Shown here: piece by piece, positions 17,414 through 25,697 of the stretch
How the letters are laid out: every line of letters starts with the position of its first letter
How positions within the stretch are numbered: the first letter of the stretch is position 1
From: a bacterium ADurb.Bin236
GTDB lineage: Bacteria; UBP15; UBA6099
Assembly: GCA_002069885.1 (NCBI GenBank)
Contig: MWCD01000031.1
Coordinates: 1-44,305, forward strand
Direction: 5' to 3'
Length of the DNA stretch: 44,305 nt
Made by a program: the position numbers and the translations under genes
The notes under the pieces: generated by a model
The model's database searches: none
Told to the model about the DNA's origin: nothing
What the model saw: the letters and a program-made list of their open reading frames with translations, nothing else

Positions 17414-17974
17414 ATGGATTCTCTGATAGCGTTAATCGCCGGTGCGGGGCTTGGGACAGCCGCCGCGTGGATGCCGTACAGCAACGCCGCTCTGGCGTTG
17501 TTCATCCTCCTTCCCGTCGTTTTCGCGATTAGACTTCTTTTCGACGTCAGATTCAGAGGGAGCCGCAAGGCGTCCCGCCGCATGGCCCTGTTTGCGGGTT
17601 TTTGGATGGCGGTCGCTTTTTTTCAGTTGAGGCCGTCCGGTTTGAACGCGATGCTGGCCCCGATGTCGGTAGACGGAGCGAGGGTTGGCGACATGCTCGA
17701 AGCGTGGAGCGAAAAAGCTCCGAACGTGGACTTCGAATGCGCGCCGGAAATTGTCGACAAAAGAATATCTATTCACACGATAACGAGGGTGTCTATCGCC
17801 GAGGCTGCGGACATGGCCGCGAGCAAGGCGGACGCCCGAGCGACATACGAGCGTGACGATAGAGGAAGGTCTATAGCCGCCGGGCCGCATGTAAAGGTCG
17901 TCATTGCGCCGCACGCCGACGGAGCGGAGAGCGAAGAGGGCGATTCGAAATTCTTCAGGTTCGAGGTATACTGA
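17414..17974 (+). CDS. Uncharacterised membrane protein
   Basis: A 186-residue protein with about three hydrophobic segments in the first 75 residues (SLIALIAGAGLGTAAAW, AALALFILLPVVFAIRLLF, MALFAGFWMAVAFFQL), then a soluble domain of about 110 residues. The soluble domain includes VGDMLEAWSEKAPNVDFECAPEIVDKRISIH, whose helix-strand pattern recalls secretin/TonB short N-domains; this is only an impression. I do not recognise a family. GAGGGGGGAACC precedes the start. It sits 50 bases after the DnaJ-like gene and 34 bases before the WYL regulator, so the three may form one unit. Confidence 0.6.
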   Translation: MDSLIALIAGAGLGTAAAWMPYSNAALALFILLPVVFAIRLLFDVRFRGSRKASRRMALFAGFWMAVAFFQLRPSGLNAMLAPMSVDGARVGDMLEAWSEKAPNVDFECAPEIVDKRISIHTITRVSIAEAADMAASKADARATYERDDRGRSIAAGPHVKVVIAPHADGAESEEGDSKFFRFEVY

Positions 17975-18008
17975 TTTGCGCCGCGCGCGCGGCGGCGCGG
18001 GAGGCCGC

Positions 18009-19037
18009 ATGGCGAAACACCTCAGACTCGCAAGGCTTCTTGAGCTTCTCACCGTCATCAAATATCACCCTGACTGGGGTCCGAAGAAACTCGCCAAATA
18101 TTTCGAGATATCCGAGAAAAGGTTGTACGACGACCTGAACGAACTGAACGCGGCCAATATCCCTCTTGTGTACAACGGAAAAGGTTATTCGTATCTGAGC
18201 ATGAGCGCGCTGCCTCCGGTGAGGTTCACGATAGACGAGGCGCTCGCGCTTGTCATGTGCGGAACCATGCTCGAAGGGCAGAAGGATGACGTGTATTCGA
18301 GGCTGGCGCGAGGAGCGGCGGCAAAGCTGCTCGAACTCCTTCCGGAGGAATCCCGGCGGATGGTTATGGCTCTCGAAGGCAAGGTGAGCGTTCGAGGCAA
18401 GGGAAGCTCGGAGCTTAACCACGCGCTCAAAGCGATGAACGAAGCGGTGGCATCGCGTTCGACCATCGAGTGTTCGTACTACTCCTACAGCAGCGGCAAG
18501 ACAACGCGACGGAAGATTGACCCGTACGGCCTGATCTTCAGAGGCAATTCATGGTATGTGTTAGGCGGATGCCATAGCAGGGGCGAAGTCCGCACATTCC
18601 GCGTGAACAGGATGAAGGACATAGAGGCGACCGGGGAAAAGTTCGAATATCCGGAAGGGTTTTCAATCGAGGACCATGTGAGAAGAAGCTGGGCGGTTTT
18701 TCAGGGAGCGGAGACTGACGTGGAGGTTTTGTTTTCTCCAAAGCTGGCTCCACTGATTGAAGAGCATAAATGGCAGCCCGAACAGGAAATCGACAAGTTG
18801 GAAGACGGCTCAATAATATTCAAGACAAAAGTTGCCGGGACACTGGAAATCCGCCGCTGGATAATGAGTTGGGGAGAAGGTGCGGAGGCGCTCGCGCCGG
18901 AGAGTCTCAGACATGAGATAGCCGGGATCGCGGCGGGAATGGCAAAGAGTCACGCGAGGGCGAAAAGAATCCCGGGCGGCGCGAAAAAGCAAGCCGCGCC
19001 TGCGGCAAAGAAAAAGAAACCGCGCAAGATGAAATAA
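18009..19037 (+). CDS. WYL-domain transcriptional regulator
   Basis: A 342-residue regulator. The N-terminal winged helix-turn-helix (about 5-60, LARLLELLTVIKYHPDWGPKKLAKYFEISEKRLYDDLNELNAANIP split over HTH_11-type helices) is followed by a WYL domain (about 150-215) with DPYGLIFRGNSWYVLGGCH and EVRTFRVNRMKDI. A WCX-type C-terminal extension comes next, then a Lys/Ala/Pro-rich tail. WYL domains bind nucleic acid or nucleotide ligands and control many stress and defence loci. The open frame continues upstream of 18009, but GGGAGG directly before this ATG and conservation from MAKHLRL onward support it. Confidence 0.85.
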   Translation: MAKHLRLARLLELLTVIKYHPDWGPKKLAKYFEISEKRLYDDLNELNAANIPLVYNGKGYSYLSMSALPPVRFTIDEALALVMCGTMLEGQKDDVYSRLARGAAAKLLELLPEESRRMVMALEGKVSVRGKGSSELNHALKAMNEAVASRSTIECSYYSYSSGKTTRRKIDPYGLIFRGNSWYVLGGCHSRGEVRTFRVNRMKDIEATGEKFEYPEGFSIEDHVRRSWAVFQGAETDVEVLFSPKLAPLIEEHKWQPEQEIDKLEDGSIIFKTKVAGTLEIRRWIMSWGEGAEALAPESLRHEIAGIAAGMAKSHARAKRIPGGAKKQAAPAAKKKKPRKMK

Positions 19038-19066
19038 AGCGCGGCGGTTGCTGGCGCGGCAAAGCG

Positions 19067-19094
19067 TTGCCCTCGCGGCGCAAAGGGATATAAT
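19067..19094 (+). promoter_or_regulatory. Promoter of the zinc-ribbon/CD225-like gene
   Basis: TTGCCC (19067-19072) and a perfect TATAAT (19089-19094) are separated by 16 bases, 42 bases before the ATG at 19136. Confidence 0.6.
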
Positions 19095-19135
19095 AAGCAT
19101 CAGGGCGAATCGTCGCCGCGAACGGAGGGAATTTC

Positions 19136-19684
19136 ATGTACTGCTCGGAATGCGGGAAGATGAACGCGGATGAGTCGCGGTTCTGCTACGCGTGCGGCGC
19201 TAGGCTTTCCGCAATGGCGCAGGAAGCCGCCGATGCGGTTCCGCCAGAGAATCAGACTGCGACCGGCTCCGGCGCGGCTCCCGGCGGTTACTATGCAAAT
19301 GCCGCTCCCTCGCGCGCATACCACCGGCTTGATTTCAGAAGCGTGGGAATTCCCGATTACATGGCGCATGGAACGCTTATGACAATCTTTTCTCTCATGT
19401 GTTGCTGCGCTCTGAACTTTATGTTCCCAGTCGTGCTTGTTCTGGGAATAGTGATAATGGTGAACGCGTCGAAGATTAGGGCTCTGGCGATAGCCGGAAA
19501 CATAGAGGCGGCGCTGGATGTGTCGAACACGAACCGGTCGTTGTTCATAGCGGCGATAGTCGCGTTCTGTCTGGGAGTGGCGTTGTTCGCGTTCTCTACA
19601 ATTATGAGCGGCCTGACCGGACTCCTCGGCGGTCTGGGCGCGATGGACGGAATGAACTTCGAGTGGAGTCCCGGAAAAATCTGA
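19136..19684 (+). CDS. Zinc-ribbon protein with CD225/dispanin-like membrane part
   Basis: A 182-residue protein. Residues 1-25 form a zinc ribbon with two CxxC knuckles (YCSECGKMNADESRFCYACG; Cys3, 6, 17, 20). An Ala/Pro/Ser-rich linker follows. Then come two hydrophobic helices (MTIFSLMCCCALNFMFPVVLVLGIVIMVNA and LFIAAIVAFCLGVALFAF) around a polar loop with SKIRALAIAGNIEAAL. That arrangement closely resembles the CD225/dispanin family (PF04505), in which two membrane segments flank a conserved basic/Ala-Gly loop. The bacterial role is unknown. GGAGGG lies close before the ATG. Confidence 0.7.
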   Translation: MYCSECGKMNADESRFCYACGARLSAMAQEAADAVPPENQTATGSGAAPGGYYANAAPSRAYHRLDFRSVGIPDYMAHGTLMTIFSLMCCCALNFMFPVVLVLGIVIMVNASKIRALAIAGNIEAALDVSNTNRSLFIAAIVAFCLGVALFAFSTIMSGLTGLLGGLGAMDGMNFEWSPGKI

Positions 19685-19802
19685 CCGCGCGGGCGCAATG
19701 GAATTAAATCGCGTCGCAGTCATTAAACGGTTGTGACTTCAAATATTTTAGATGACATGATAAAATCTTTCTGCGATGGATGACGCGGAGGGAGCGGGTT
19801 AA

Positions 19803-20018
19803 ATGGCAATTTCAAGAGCAGACATCAGGATCATCTATCTTTGTTTCCGGATACTCGACAGCGCGTTGCCGTACGAGGAGGAAATGGAAGAGATAATGGA
19901 CAAGTGCAAAGAGATACTGACTTCCGACGAGATTCTTGAGATAGACGAGGAGGCGGACTCGCTGTTGTCCGGTTCCGAAAGCCTTCGCGCGCTGGCGGAG
20001 AAAATCCTCAACATCTGA
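19803..20018 (+). CDS. Small acidic hypothetical protein
   Basis: A 71-residue protein that I do not recognise. It is predicted to be all-helical and acidic (PYEEEMEEIMDKCKEIL, SDEILEIDEEADSLL), with no signal or membrane segment. A -10-like TAAAAT at 19761-19766 with a weak TTCAAA 17 bases upstream could be its promoter. The GGAGGGAGCGGG upstream is 5-15 bases before the ATG. Codon use and the ribosome site suggest a real gene, but evidence is limited. Confidence 0.5.
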   Translation: MAISRADIRIIYLCFRILDSALPYEEEMEEIMDKCKEILTSDEILEIDEEADSLLSGSESLRALAEKILNI

Positions 20019-20097
20019 CCGCGCAAAGTTCAAGCGGCGATATCCGATTCGAAACGCCAAGATATCAAAAGATTCAACCCTAATTCGATATTAGCAT

Positions 20098-21075
20098 TTA
20101 TGCGAGGAAGCATGAGGCCGAGTGGCCGGGGGCGATTTCGCGGAGCGCGGGAGATTCTTTTTCGCAACGGTCGATCTTGACCGGGCAGCGTGACGCGAAC
20201 GCGCATCCGGGAATTTCTGAATCCGGGCCGGGGACGTCTCCTGTAAGGATGATGCGCCGCCGCTTTGCCTCCACTTCCGGGTCGGGTATCGGTATGGCGG
20301 AGAGAAGAGCTTTCGTGTACGGGTGAGCGGGCGACGCGTAGATGTCCTTCGAATCGGCTATCTCGACGATTTTGCCAAGATACATGACGGCGACTCTGTT
20401 GCTTATATGCCGCACTACGCTGAGGTCGTGAGCTATAAAAAGATAGCTGAAGTGGTATTTGTTTTGCAGGTCTTCGAGCAGGTTTATTATCTGCGCGCGG
20501 ATGGAGACGTCCAGAGCGCTCACCGGCTCGTCGCAGATAATCAGCGAGGGATTGAGAGCGAGCGCGCGGGCGATGCCGATGCGCTGCCGCTGGCCGCCGC
20601 TGAACTCGTGTGGATATCTCCTTATGTAGCGCGGGTCAAGCCCGACGGTTTCTAGAAGTTCCTCGGCGCGGGCCTGCCTTTCCCGCGCGTTCATTACATT
20701 GAAACAAGCGAGAGGCTCGGTGACTATCTGGAGCACTGTCATGCGCGGGTTCAGAGACGCGTACGGGTCCTGATAAATCACCTGAAGGTCTTTGTAAATC
20801 ATGCGGAGATTTTCGCCGCGCAAGCCGGCGATGTTCTGTCCGTCGAAAGTGATTTCTCCGGCGGCCGTTTTTTCGAGGCCGAGGATGGCCTTGGCTGCGG
20901 TGGTTTTTCCGCAGCCGCTTTCTCCAACCAGTCCAAGGGTTTCCCCTTTTTCGATATCGAAAGAAACGCCATTCACAGCGCGGATGCAGCCTGTTATTCT
21001 GCGTCGGATTAAGCCCGTCCGGATTGGGAAGTGGACTTTGACGTCACGGAGCGATAGAAGAGGAGACACACTCAT
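20098..21075 (-). CDS. oppF: Oligopeptide ABC transporter ATP-binding protein OppF
   Basis: A 325-residue ABC ATPase. Walker A is G51-ESGCGKT58, the signature is FSGGQRQR, and Walker B is SLIICDEPVSALD, followed by the H-loop FIAHDLSVVRH. The C-terminal oligopeptide-transporter domain has the cysteine pattern GCAFASRCPVKIDRCEKESP, known to hold an iron-sulfur cluster in some relatives. I chose the ATG at 21075 because it overlaps the oppD stop by four bases (ATGA) with AAGGAG upstream; the open frame to 21189 lies inside oppD. It is the last gene of the oppABCDF operon. Confidence 0.93.
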   Translation of the reverse strand: MSVSPLLSLRDVKVHFPIRTGLIRRRITGCIRAVNGVSFDIEKGETLGLVGESGCGKTTAAKAILGLEKTAAGEITFDGQNIAGLRGENLRMIYKDLQVIYQDPYASLNPRMTVLQIVTEPLACFNVMNARERQARAEELLETVGLDPRYIRRYPHEFSGGQRQRIGIARALALNPSLIICDEPVSALDVSIRAQIINLLEDLQNKYHFSYLFIAHDLSVVRHISNRVAVMYLGKIVEIADSKDIYASPAHPYTKALLSAIPIPDPEVEAKRRRIILTGDVPGPDSEIPGCAFASRCPVKIDRCEKESPALREIAPGHSASCFLA

Positions 21076-22067
21076 GTGGCGCGCTCCTTTTTCGATTCGA
21101 TATCCACCCAGCAGGCGACTTTTCTTCCGGGTCCGATCTCCGTCAGGGGCGGTTCTTTGCTGAAGCAGCGTTTCACCGCGAACGGGCATCTCGGATTAAA
21201 GCTGCATCCCGGCGGGTTGTGAATGAGGTCGGGAGGCAGTCCGGGAATGGAGAAGAGGCGCTCTTTTCGTTCCGCGTCCAGACGAGGAATGGAGCGGAGC
21301 AGGCTGAAGGTGTAAGGATGAAGAGGGCGCGCGAAGAGCGGGCCGGTCGCGGCGCTTTCCACCACCCGCCCTGCGTACATCACCAGAATGTCTTCGCACA
21401 CGCTAGCCACCACGCCCAAGTCATGGGTGATAAGGATGACTGCCACGCCAGTCTCTTTTCTCATTTTCTGGATGAGTTCGAGGATTTGCGCCTGAATGGT
21501 CACATCGAGCGCCGTAGTCGGCTCGTCGGCGATGAGCGCGGCAGGCTCGCACATCAGGGCCATAGCTATCATCACTCGCTGCCGCATCCCCCCGCTGAAC
21601 TGGTGCGGGTAGTCGTGGAATCTTTTTTCAGGAGAAGGGATGCCGACGGCGCGCAGCAGTTCAAGCGCGCGCGCCTCCGCTTCCGCTCTCGACGCTCCTT
21701 TGTGAATCATCATGCCTTCTGTCATCTGGAGGCTTATTTTCAGCACAGGGTTTAGCGAAGTCATAGGGTCTTGAAAAATCACCGCGATGTCGTTGCCTCG
21801 GACTTTGCGCAACTCTCCCGGTTTCATCGCTAGCAGGTCTTTGCCCTTGAACAGCGCCTTGCCGCCCTCGATTTTTCCGGGAGGCTGGGGGATGAGTCCG
21901 AGAAAGGAGAGGTGGGTGACGCTTTTTCCGCAGCCGCTTTCGCCGACAATGCCCAGCGATCCGCCGGGCATTAGGTCGAACGAAACTCCGTCCACCGCGC
22001 GCACCACTCCGTCCGCCGTGTGGAATCTGGTGACGAGGTTTTGAACTGACAGTACCGGTTCGGCCAT
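21072..22067 (-). CDS. oppD: Oligopeptide ABC transporter ATP-binding protein OppD
   Basis: A 331-residue ABC ATPase. Walker A G42-ESGCGKS49, signature FSGGMRQR, Walker [14 protein letters not shown] and H-loop [10 protein letters not shown] are all intact. The C-terminal region has [12 protein letters not shown] and the cysteine pattern [23 protein letters not shown], typical of the Opp/Dpp subfamily. OppD and OppF form the heterodimeric motor under OppB/OppC. The gene starts 21 bases after oppC ends and overlaps oppF by four bases. Confidence 0.94.
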   Translation of the reverse strand: MAEPVLSVQNLVTRFHTADGVVRAVDGVSFDLMPGGSLGIVGESGCGKSVTHLSFLGLIPQPPGKIEGGKALFKGKDLLAMKPGELRKVRGNDIAVIFQDPMTSLNPVLKISLQMTEGMMIHKGASRAEAEARALELLRAVGIPSPEKRFHDYPHQFSGGMRQRVMIAMALMCEPAALIADEPTTALDVTIQAQILELIQKMRKETGVAVILITHDLGVVASVCEDILVMYAGRVVESAATGPLFARPLHPYTFSLLRSIPRLDAERKERLFSIPGLPPDLIHNPPGCSFNPRCPFAVKRCFSKEPPLTEIGPGRKVACWVDIESKKERAT

Positions 22068-22088
22068 ATTAATTGTTCTTCCGAGTCG

Positions 22089-23006
22089 TTATTTCTGGTC
22101 TTTCATCTGCGGGTCGAGCGCGTCTCTCAGGCCGTCTCCCAGAAAGTTGAGGGAGAACAGGGTTATCGCGAGAGCGAGTCCCGGAAAAATCATCTGCCAT
22201 GGATAGGTGTCCAGCGATTGCCGACCGTCGGAAGCGAGAGACCCCCAACTCGCCATCGGGGCTTGAACGCCGAGGCCGAGGAAACTCAGGAAAGCTTCTT
22301 CGAGCATGACGGCCGGGACTGTTAGAGTGGCGTAAACAATCACCGGGCCGAGCAGGTTCGGGATGACATGCCGTGATATGATCCGGAACACGCCGGCGCC
22401 TGAAGTGCGCGCGGCCAGTATGTACTCTTTCGTTTTTATAGAAAGAGTCTGGCCTCTTGTTATGCGGCTCATCGTCAGCCACTGCACCGCGCCAAGCCCG
22501 ATGAACAGCAGGTACAGTTTCTTTTCCGCCGGGGCGTTGTGGAATATCACCATCATCAGGATGACAAGAAACATGAAAGGCAGGCCGTAAAGGATGTCGA
22601 CAAAGCGCATCATTATGTTGTCCGCGCGGCCGCCGAGGTATCCGGCGGCTGCCCCGTAGCTGACGCCGATTATGATGCTGACGAAAGTGGCGACGATGCC
22701 CACCGCCAGAGAAACGCGTCCACCGTACAGGATTCTGGTCAATAGGTCGCGTCCAAGATGGTCGGCTCCCAGAGGATATTCCCGCGATGGCGGATGATTT
22801 CCGTCGGAAAGGTGTATCTCGTCGAAAGCGTAGGGGGTGAGCGTCGGAGCAAGAATCGCCGCGCAGGCGATGAGGATTAGCAGCGCGCCGCCCGCCACCG
22901 CCATTCTGTTTTTCAACAGCCGACGCCACGCATCCTTCCAGAGGCTCGTGCCTTTCACCGGCTGGACATCCGCCGCCGCTCTGGTTTTTTCATTATCGTT
23001 CGTCAT
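22089..23006 (-). CDS. oppC: Oligopeptide ABC transporter permease OppC
   Basis: A 305-residue permease with six expected transmembrane helices. It has the family N-terminal half (LWKDAWRRLLKNRMAVAGGALLILI), the periplasmic YPLGADHLGRDLLTRILYGGRVSL motif and an EAA loop (EYILAARTSGAGVFRIISRHVIPN) that contacts the ATPases. The C-terminus LGDGLRDALDPQMK is typical. The open frame reaches 23039 with a TTG codon, but I prefer the ATG at 23006, which does not overlap oppB and has GAAAAG before it. Length matches E. coli OppC (302), with no sign of damage. Confidence 0.92.
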   Translation of the reverse strand: MTNDNEKTRAAADVQPVKGTSLWKDAWRRLLKNRMAVAGGALLILIACAAILAPTLTPYAFDEIHLSDGNHPPSREYPLGADHLGRDLLTRILYGGRVSLAVGIVATFVSIIIGVSYGAAAGYLGGRADNIMMRFVDILYGLPFMFLVILMMVIFHNAPAEKKLYLLFIGLGAVQWLTMSRITRGQTLSIKTKEYILAARTSGAGVFRIISRHVIPNLLGPVIVYATLTVPAVMLEEAFLSFLGLGVQAPMASWGSLASDGRQSLDTYPWQMIFPGLALAITLFSLNFLGDGLRDALDPQMKDQK

Positions 23007-23025
23007 GTCTTTTCGGTCTCGGTTG

Positions 23026-23889
23026 TCATTCGTAAACAATTCTCGGATCCAGAAACGCGTAAACGATATCCACCGCGAGATTGAATATAATCAGAAATCC
23101 GCTGTATAGAATCACCGTGCCGATGGTAAGAGTGTAGTCCCGGTTCAGCGCGGAGTTGACGAACTCGCGGCCAATGCCGGGAACGCCTGAGATGGTCTCT
23201 ATGATAAGCGAGCCGGTGAGAATGGCGGCTCCCATGATGACCAGCCTCTCGGGCAGTCCCTTCGCTCGTGCGGTCCGTATGAAGTCCTGACGGATAACTT
23301 CGAGCATCCCCGCGCGGGACAGTCTGGCGATATACGCGCTGTACATCAGGCCGAGAGCCACAACGGGGCATATCATCTGGTCCCAGCGGCCCCAGCCGCT
23401 GACAGTCAGAATCTTCAACTTCACGGCGAAGAAATAAATAAGCGTGGAGAGGACGACGAAGTTCGGCACGGAGACGCCGACCATGGAAAAAGACATCGCC
23501 GCATAATCAACGGCGGAATTCTGGCGGAAGGCCGCCAAACACCCGGCGGGTATGCCCACCAAGAGCGCGAACAGCAGTGCGAGCGACCCCAGTTGCAGCG
23601 TGGTCGGCAGCCCTGCGGCGATTATCTCGTTTACCGACCTGTCTTTGTATCTGAACGAAGGGCCGAGGTCTCCCCTGAGCAAATTGCCCATGTATCTGAA
23701 GTATTGTTTAACAAGAGGCTCGTCGAGGTGATATCGCTCCTCGATCATTTTCTGCACTTCCGCCGGCATGACGCGCTCTCTTGAAAAAGGCCCGCCCGGA
23801 GCCAGACGCATCATGAAAAAAGTAATGGTGACGATGATCCAGAGGACCGGGATGGCGGTCAGCAGCCGCCGGGCGACATATCTAAGCAT
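23026..23889 (-). CDS. oppB: Oligopeptide ABC transporter permease OppB, with an apparent internal deletion
   Basis: A 287-residue permease. The N-terminus (MLRYVARRLLTAIPVLWIIVTITFFMMRLAPGGPF in pieces) and the GDLGPSFRYKDRSVNEI region match OppB very well. The EAA loop starts normally (RTARAKGLPERLVIM, to about residue 219) but jumps directly to GAAILTGSLIIETISGVPGIG. In canonical OppB about 19 residues of the type RHALKPALLPV... lie between these blocks, and the total length difference from E. coli OppB (306) is also 19. The frame is intact and the C-terminus (LNRDYTL, YAFLDPRI) is normal. The missing part includes the end of the coupling region and the start of a transmembrane helix. GAGG lies four bases before the ATG. 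Confidence 0.88.
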   Translation of the reverse strand: MLRYVARRLLTAIPVLWIIVTITFFMMRLAPGGPFSRERVMPAEVQKMIEERYHLDEPLVKQYFRYMGNLLRGDLGPSFRYKDRSVNEIIAAGLPTTLQLGSLALLFALLVGIPAGCLAAFRQNSAVDYAAMSFSMVGVSVPNFVVLSTLIYFFAVKLKILTVSGWGRWDQMICPVVALGLMYSAYIARLSRAGMLEVIRQDFIRTARAKGLPERLVIMGAAILTGSLIIETISGVPGIGREFVNSALNRDYTLTIGTVILYSGFLIIFNLAVDIVYAFLDPRIVYE

Positions 23890-23910
23890 TCGTCCTCGGA
23901 ATCCGTTCCT

Positions 23911-25566
23911 TTATTTTCCGGTCTTCACAGCGTAGCCCGCTTCCCGCAGGAGTCGGCGCGCCTCTTCGGGATTATAGTCCTCGCCTTGAGGCGGCTCGTA
24001 GTCCTTCATGTGCATGTGAGGCACAAACGTCGTCGCCGTTTTCTCTCCAGACTTCGTCACGAACTTCACCAACTCATCTTTGTTAATCGCAAGGTTGAGC
24101 GCGCGGCGCACGCGGGGATCGTTCAGCGGCTCTTTCGTCGTGTTGAACCTGTAATAATAGACCGCAAGAAAATCCGTCTTCTTCGCCTGCGGGTCGTTCA
24201 TGTATTTCTCCGCGTAAGGCAGCGGGATTGTGTTCACCCAGTAAGACTGTCCGGCCTCGAACATGCTCACCGCCGTGATGTTGTCCTCAACGGAGTACGC
24301 GACCAGTTTCGACAGGCGGACATTTGCGGCGTCGTAATAGCCGGGGTTTTTCGTCATTACGAGTTTGCTTTTGGGCTTCCATTCAGTCAGCTTGAACGGC
24401 CCGTTGGTCACGATATTCTCCGGCCTCGTCCATTTGTCATTGAATTTCTCGACGCACTTTTTGTTGACCGGCATCAGGGTGTGGAAAGCGAGCAGGTCGA
24501 GCCAGAAGTGTGTCGGGGAATCAAGCGTCACCTTCAGCGTGAAATCATCCACCGCCTTCAATCCCACCTGCGAGAAATCGGAAATTTCCTTGTCATAGTA
24601 TTTTTTCGCGTTTTTGATGTAAAAGAGTTGATACGCGTATTCGGCGGTCGTTTCCGGTTCGAGAACTCTTTTCCATGAATAAACGAAGTCGCCCGCCGTA
24701 ACCGGGTCGCCGTTCGTCCATTTGGCGTTGCGGCGCAGATGGAAAACGAATTCGGTGTGCTCGTCGTTGACCTCCCAGCTTTCCGCCATCCCCGGGATTG
24801 GTTCGAGAGTGTCCGGGTCGTACTGCACGAGCCCCTCGAATATCTGCGTCGAAATAGTGAACTCCACGCTTCCCGTCATTAGTCCGGGGTCGAGCGTCTC
24901 CGGCTCGGCCGAAAGGTTGAAGTGGAACACCTGCTCCTGCGGTGGCAGAACTTTACCATTTTTCTCAAGATAGACATATTTGAGAATGTGAAGGTCGCGC
25001 ATATTGAAATGCATTCCCTTGACGAAGTCCTTCACGAGGTTTTTGTTCACGTAGAAATATATCGGCATTATCGGCATTTCTTTCATCAGAATTTCTTCAG
25101 CGTCGTGGAACATCTTCATGCGTTCGTCGGCGTCTCCCTCCATCGCAGCCGTTTTTATCAGCCTGTCGTATTCAGCGTTGCTCCATCCCGTCTGATTGTT
25201 TCCTCCGTCGGTGACGAACATGTCGAGGAATGTGTTCGGATCGGGGTAGTCGCCTATCCAGCCAGCGCGGGCTATCTGATAATCTAAAGATTGGAGAGAC
25301 TTAAGATATGTTTTCCATTCGACGTTGGCTAGGTCGACCTGTATGCCCAACTCTTTTTTCCACATCTGTTGAAGGGTTTCGGCAATTAGCTTGTGGCTTT
25401 CCGAGATGTTGTAGAGAAGCTGAAGCTTTGGGAAAGGCTTGCCTGATGAGTCGTCGCTCTTGGGCTTGCCCGAACACCCGGCGAGCATCGCAATCGCTAG
25501 CGCCGCGACCACAAGTTTCGCTGAAGCGCTTCTTATTCCGTTCGCCTTGCGATTCCTCTTCATCAT
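23911..25566 (-). CDS. oppA: OppA-family peptide-binding lipoprotein, apparently circularly permuted
   Basis: A 551-residue lipoprotein with a signal ending in the lipobox LAGC (Cys31). Residues about 43-200 carry FPKLQLLYNISESHKLIAET, LDYQIARAGWIGDYPDPNTF, GWSNAEYD and MPIMPIYFYVNKNLV, all of which belong to the C-terminal part of the SBP_bac_5 family. A short linker (NGKVLPPQEQ, about 203-212) follows. Then comes what is normally the N-terminus: NLSAEPETLDPG, FEGLVQYDPDTLEPIPGMAESWEV, the signature KWTNGDPVTAGDFVYSWKRVL, and on to EEARRLLREAGYAVKTGK, where it ends. In ordinary OppA that last helix runs straight into the FPKLQLLYN strand. All expected blocks are present once and in frame, only rotated. 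The start at 25566 has GGGAG seven bases upstream. Confidence 0.93.
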   Translation of the reverse strand: MMKRNRKANGIRSASAKLVVAALAIAMLAGCSGKPKSDDSSGKPFPKLQLLYNISESHKLIAETLQQMWKKELGIQVDLANVEWKTYLKSLQSLDYQIARAGWIGDYPDPNTFLDMFVTDGGNNQTGWSNAEYDRLIKTAAMEGDADERMKMFHDAEEILMKEMPIMPIYFYVNKNLVKDFVKGMHFNMRDLHILKYVYLEKNGKVLPPQEQVFHFNLSAEPETLDPGLMTGSVEFTISTQIFEGLVQYDPDTLEPIPGMAESWEVNDEHTEFVFHLRRNAKWTNGDPVTAGDFVYSWKRVLEPETTAEYAYQLFYIKNAKKYYDKEISDFSQVGLKAVDDFTLKVTLDSPTHFWLDLLAFHTLMPVNKKCVEKFNDKWTRPENIVTNGPFKLTEWKPKSKLVMTKNPGYYDAANVRLSKLVAYSVEDNITAVSMFEAGQSYWVNTIPLPYAEKYMNDPQAKKTDFLAVYYYRFNTTKEPLNDPRVRRALNLAINKDELVKFVTKSGEKTATTFVPHMHMKDYEPPQGEDYNPEEARRLLREAGYAVKTGK

Positions 25567-25612
25567 ATATTCACGCTCCCGATATCTTTTTAATGAGACC
25601 GCATTGGAACTT

Positions 25613-25641
25613 AATATATCAAAACCCAATCGGCAGGGCAA
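25613..25641 (-). promoter_or_regulatory. Promoter of the opp operon
   Basis: On the minus strand TTGCCC (25636-25641) and TATATT (25613-25618) are separated by 17 bases. Transcription should start near 25606, about 40 bases before the oppA ATG at 25566. This also excludes the longer open frame to 25644 as a real N-terminus. Confidence 0.7.
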
Positions 25642-25667
25642 CAATATTCGGGTTTTACTTAATGTTA

Positions 25668-25673
25668 TATAAT
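25668..25673 (+). promoter_or_regulatory. -10 box for the divergent membrane protein gene
   Basis: A perfect TATAAT lies 24 bases before the ATG at 25698 in an AT-rich stretch. No convincing -35 box is visible. It stands back to back with the opp promoter, so one regulator could affect both. Confidence 0.4.
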
Positions 25674-25697
25674 GTCATATATAAACGGGAGCCGGAA

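Noticed and set aside
22069-22929. Long minus-strand frame of 286 codons overlapping oppC
   Set aside because: It is read in another frame of the clear oppC gene and its product is Arg/Ser/Pro-rich without family features.
23007-23039. Upstream TTG start of OppC
   Set aside because: It would overlap oppB by 14 bases and uses TTG with no ribosome site, whereas an ATG follows at 23006.
23911-25566. OppA oddity as a frameshift or a fusion of two genes
   Set aside because: The frame is continuous, each family block appears once, and both halves belong to the same family, which fits permutation better than fusion of two partial copies.
25308-25697. N-terminal extension of the first GT-C-like protein
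   Set aside because: It lies antisense to the oppA start and over both promoters; the ATG at 25698 has a ribosome site and begins the membrane protein pattern.
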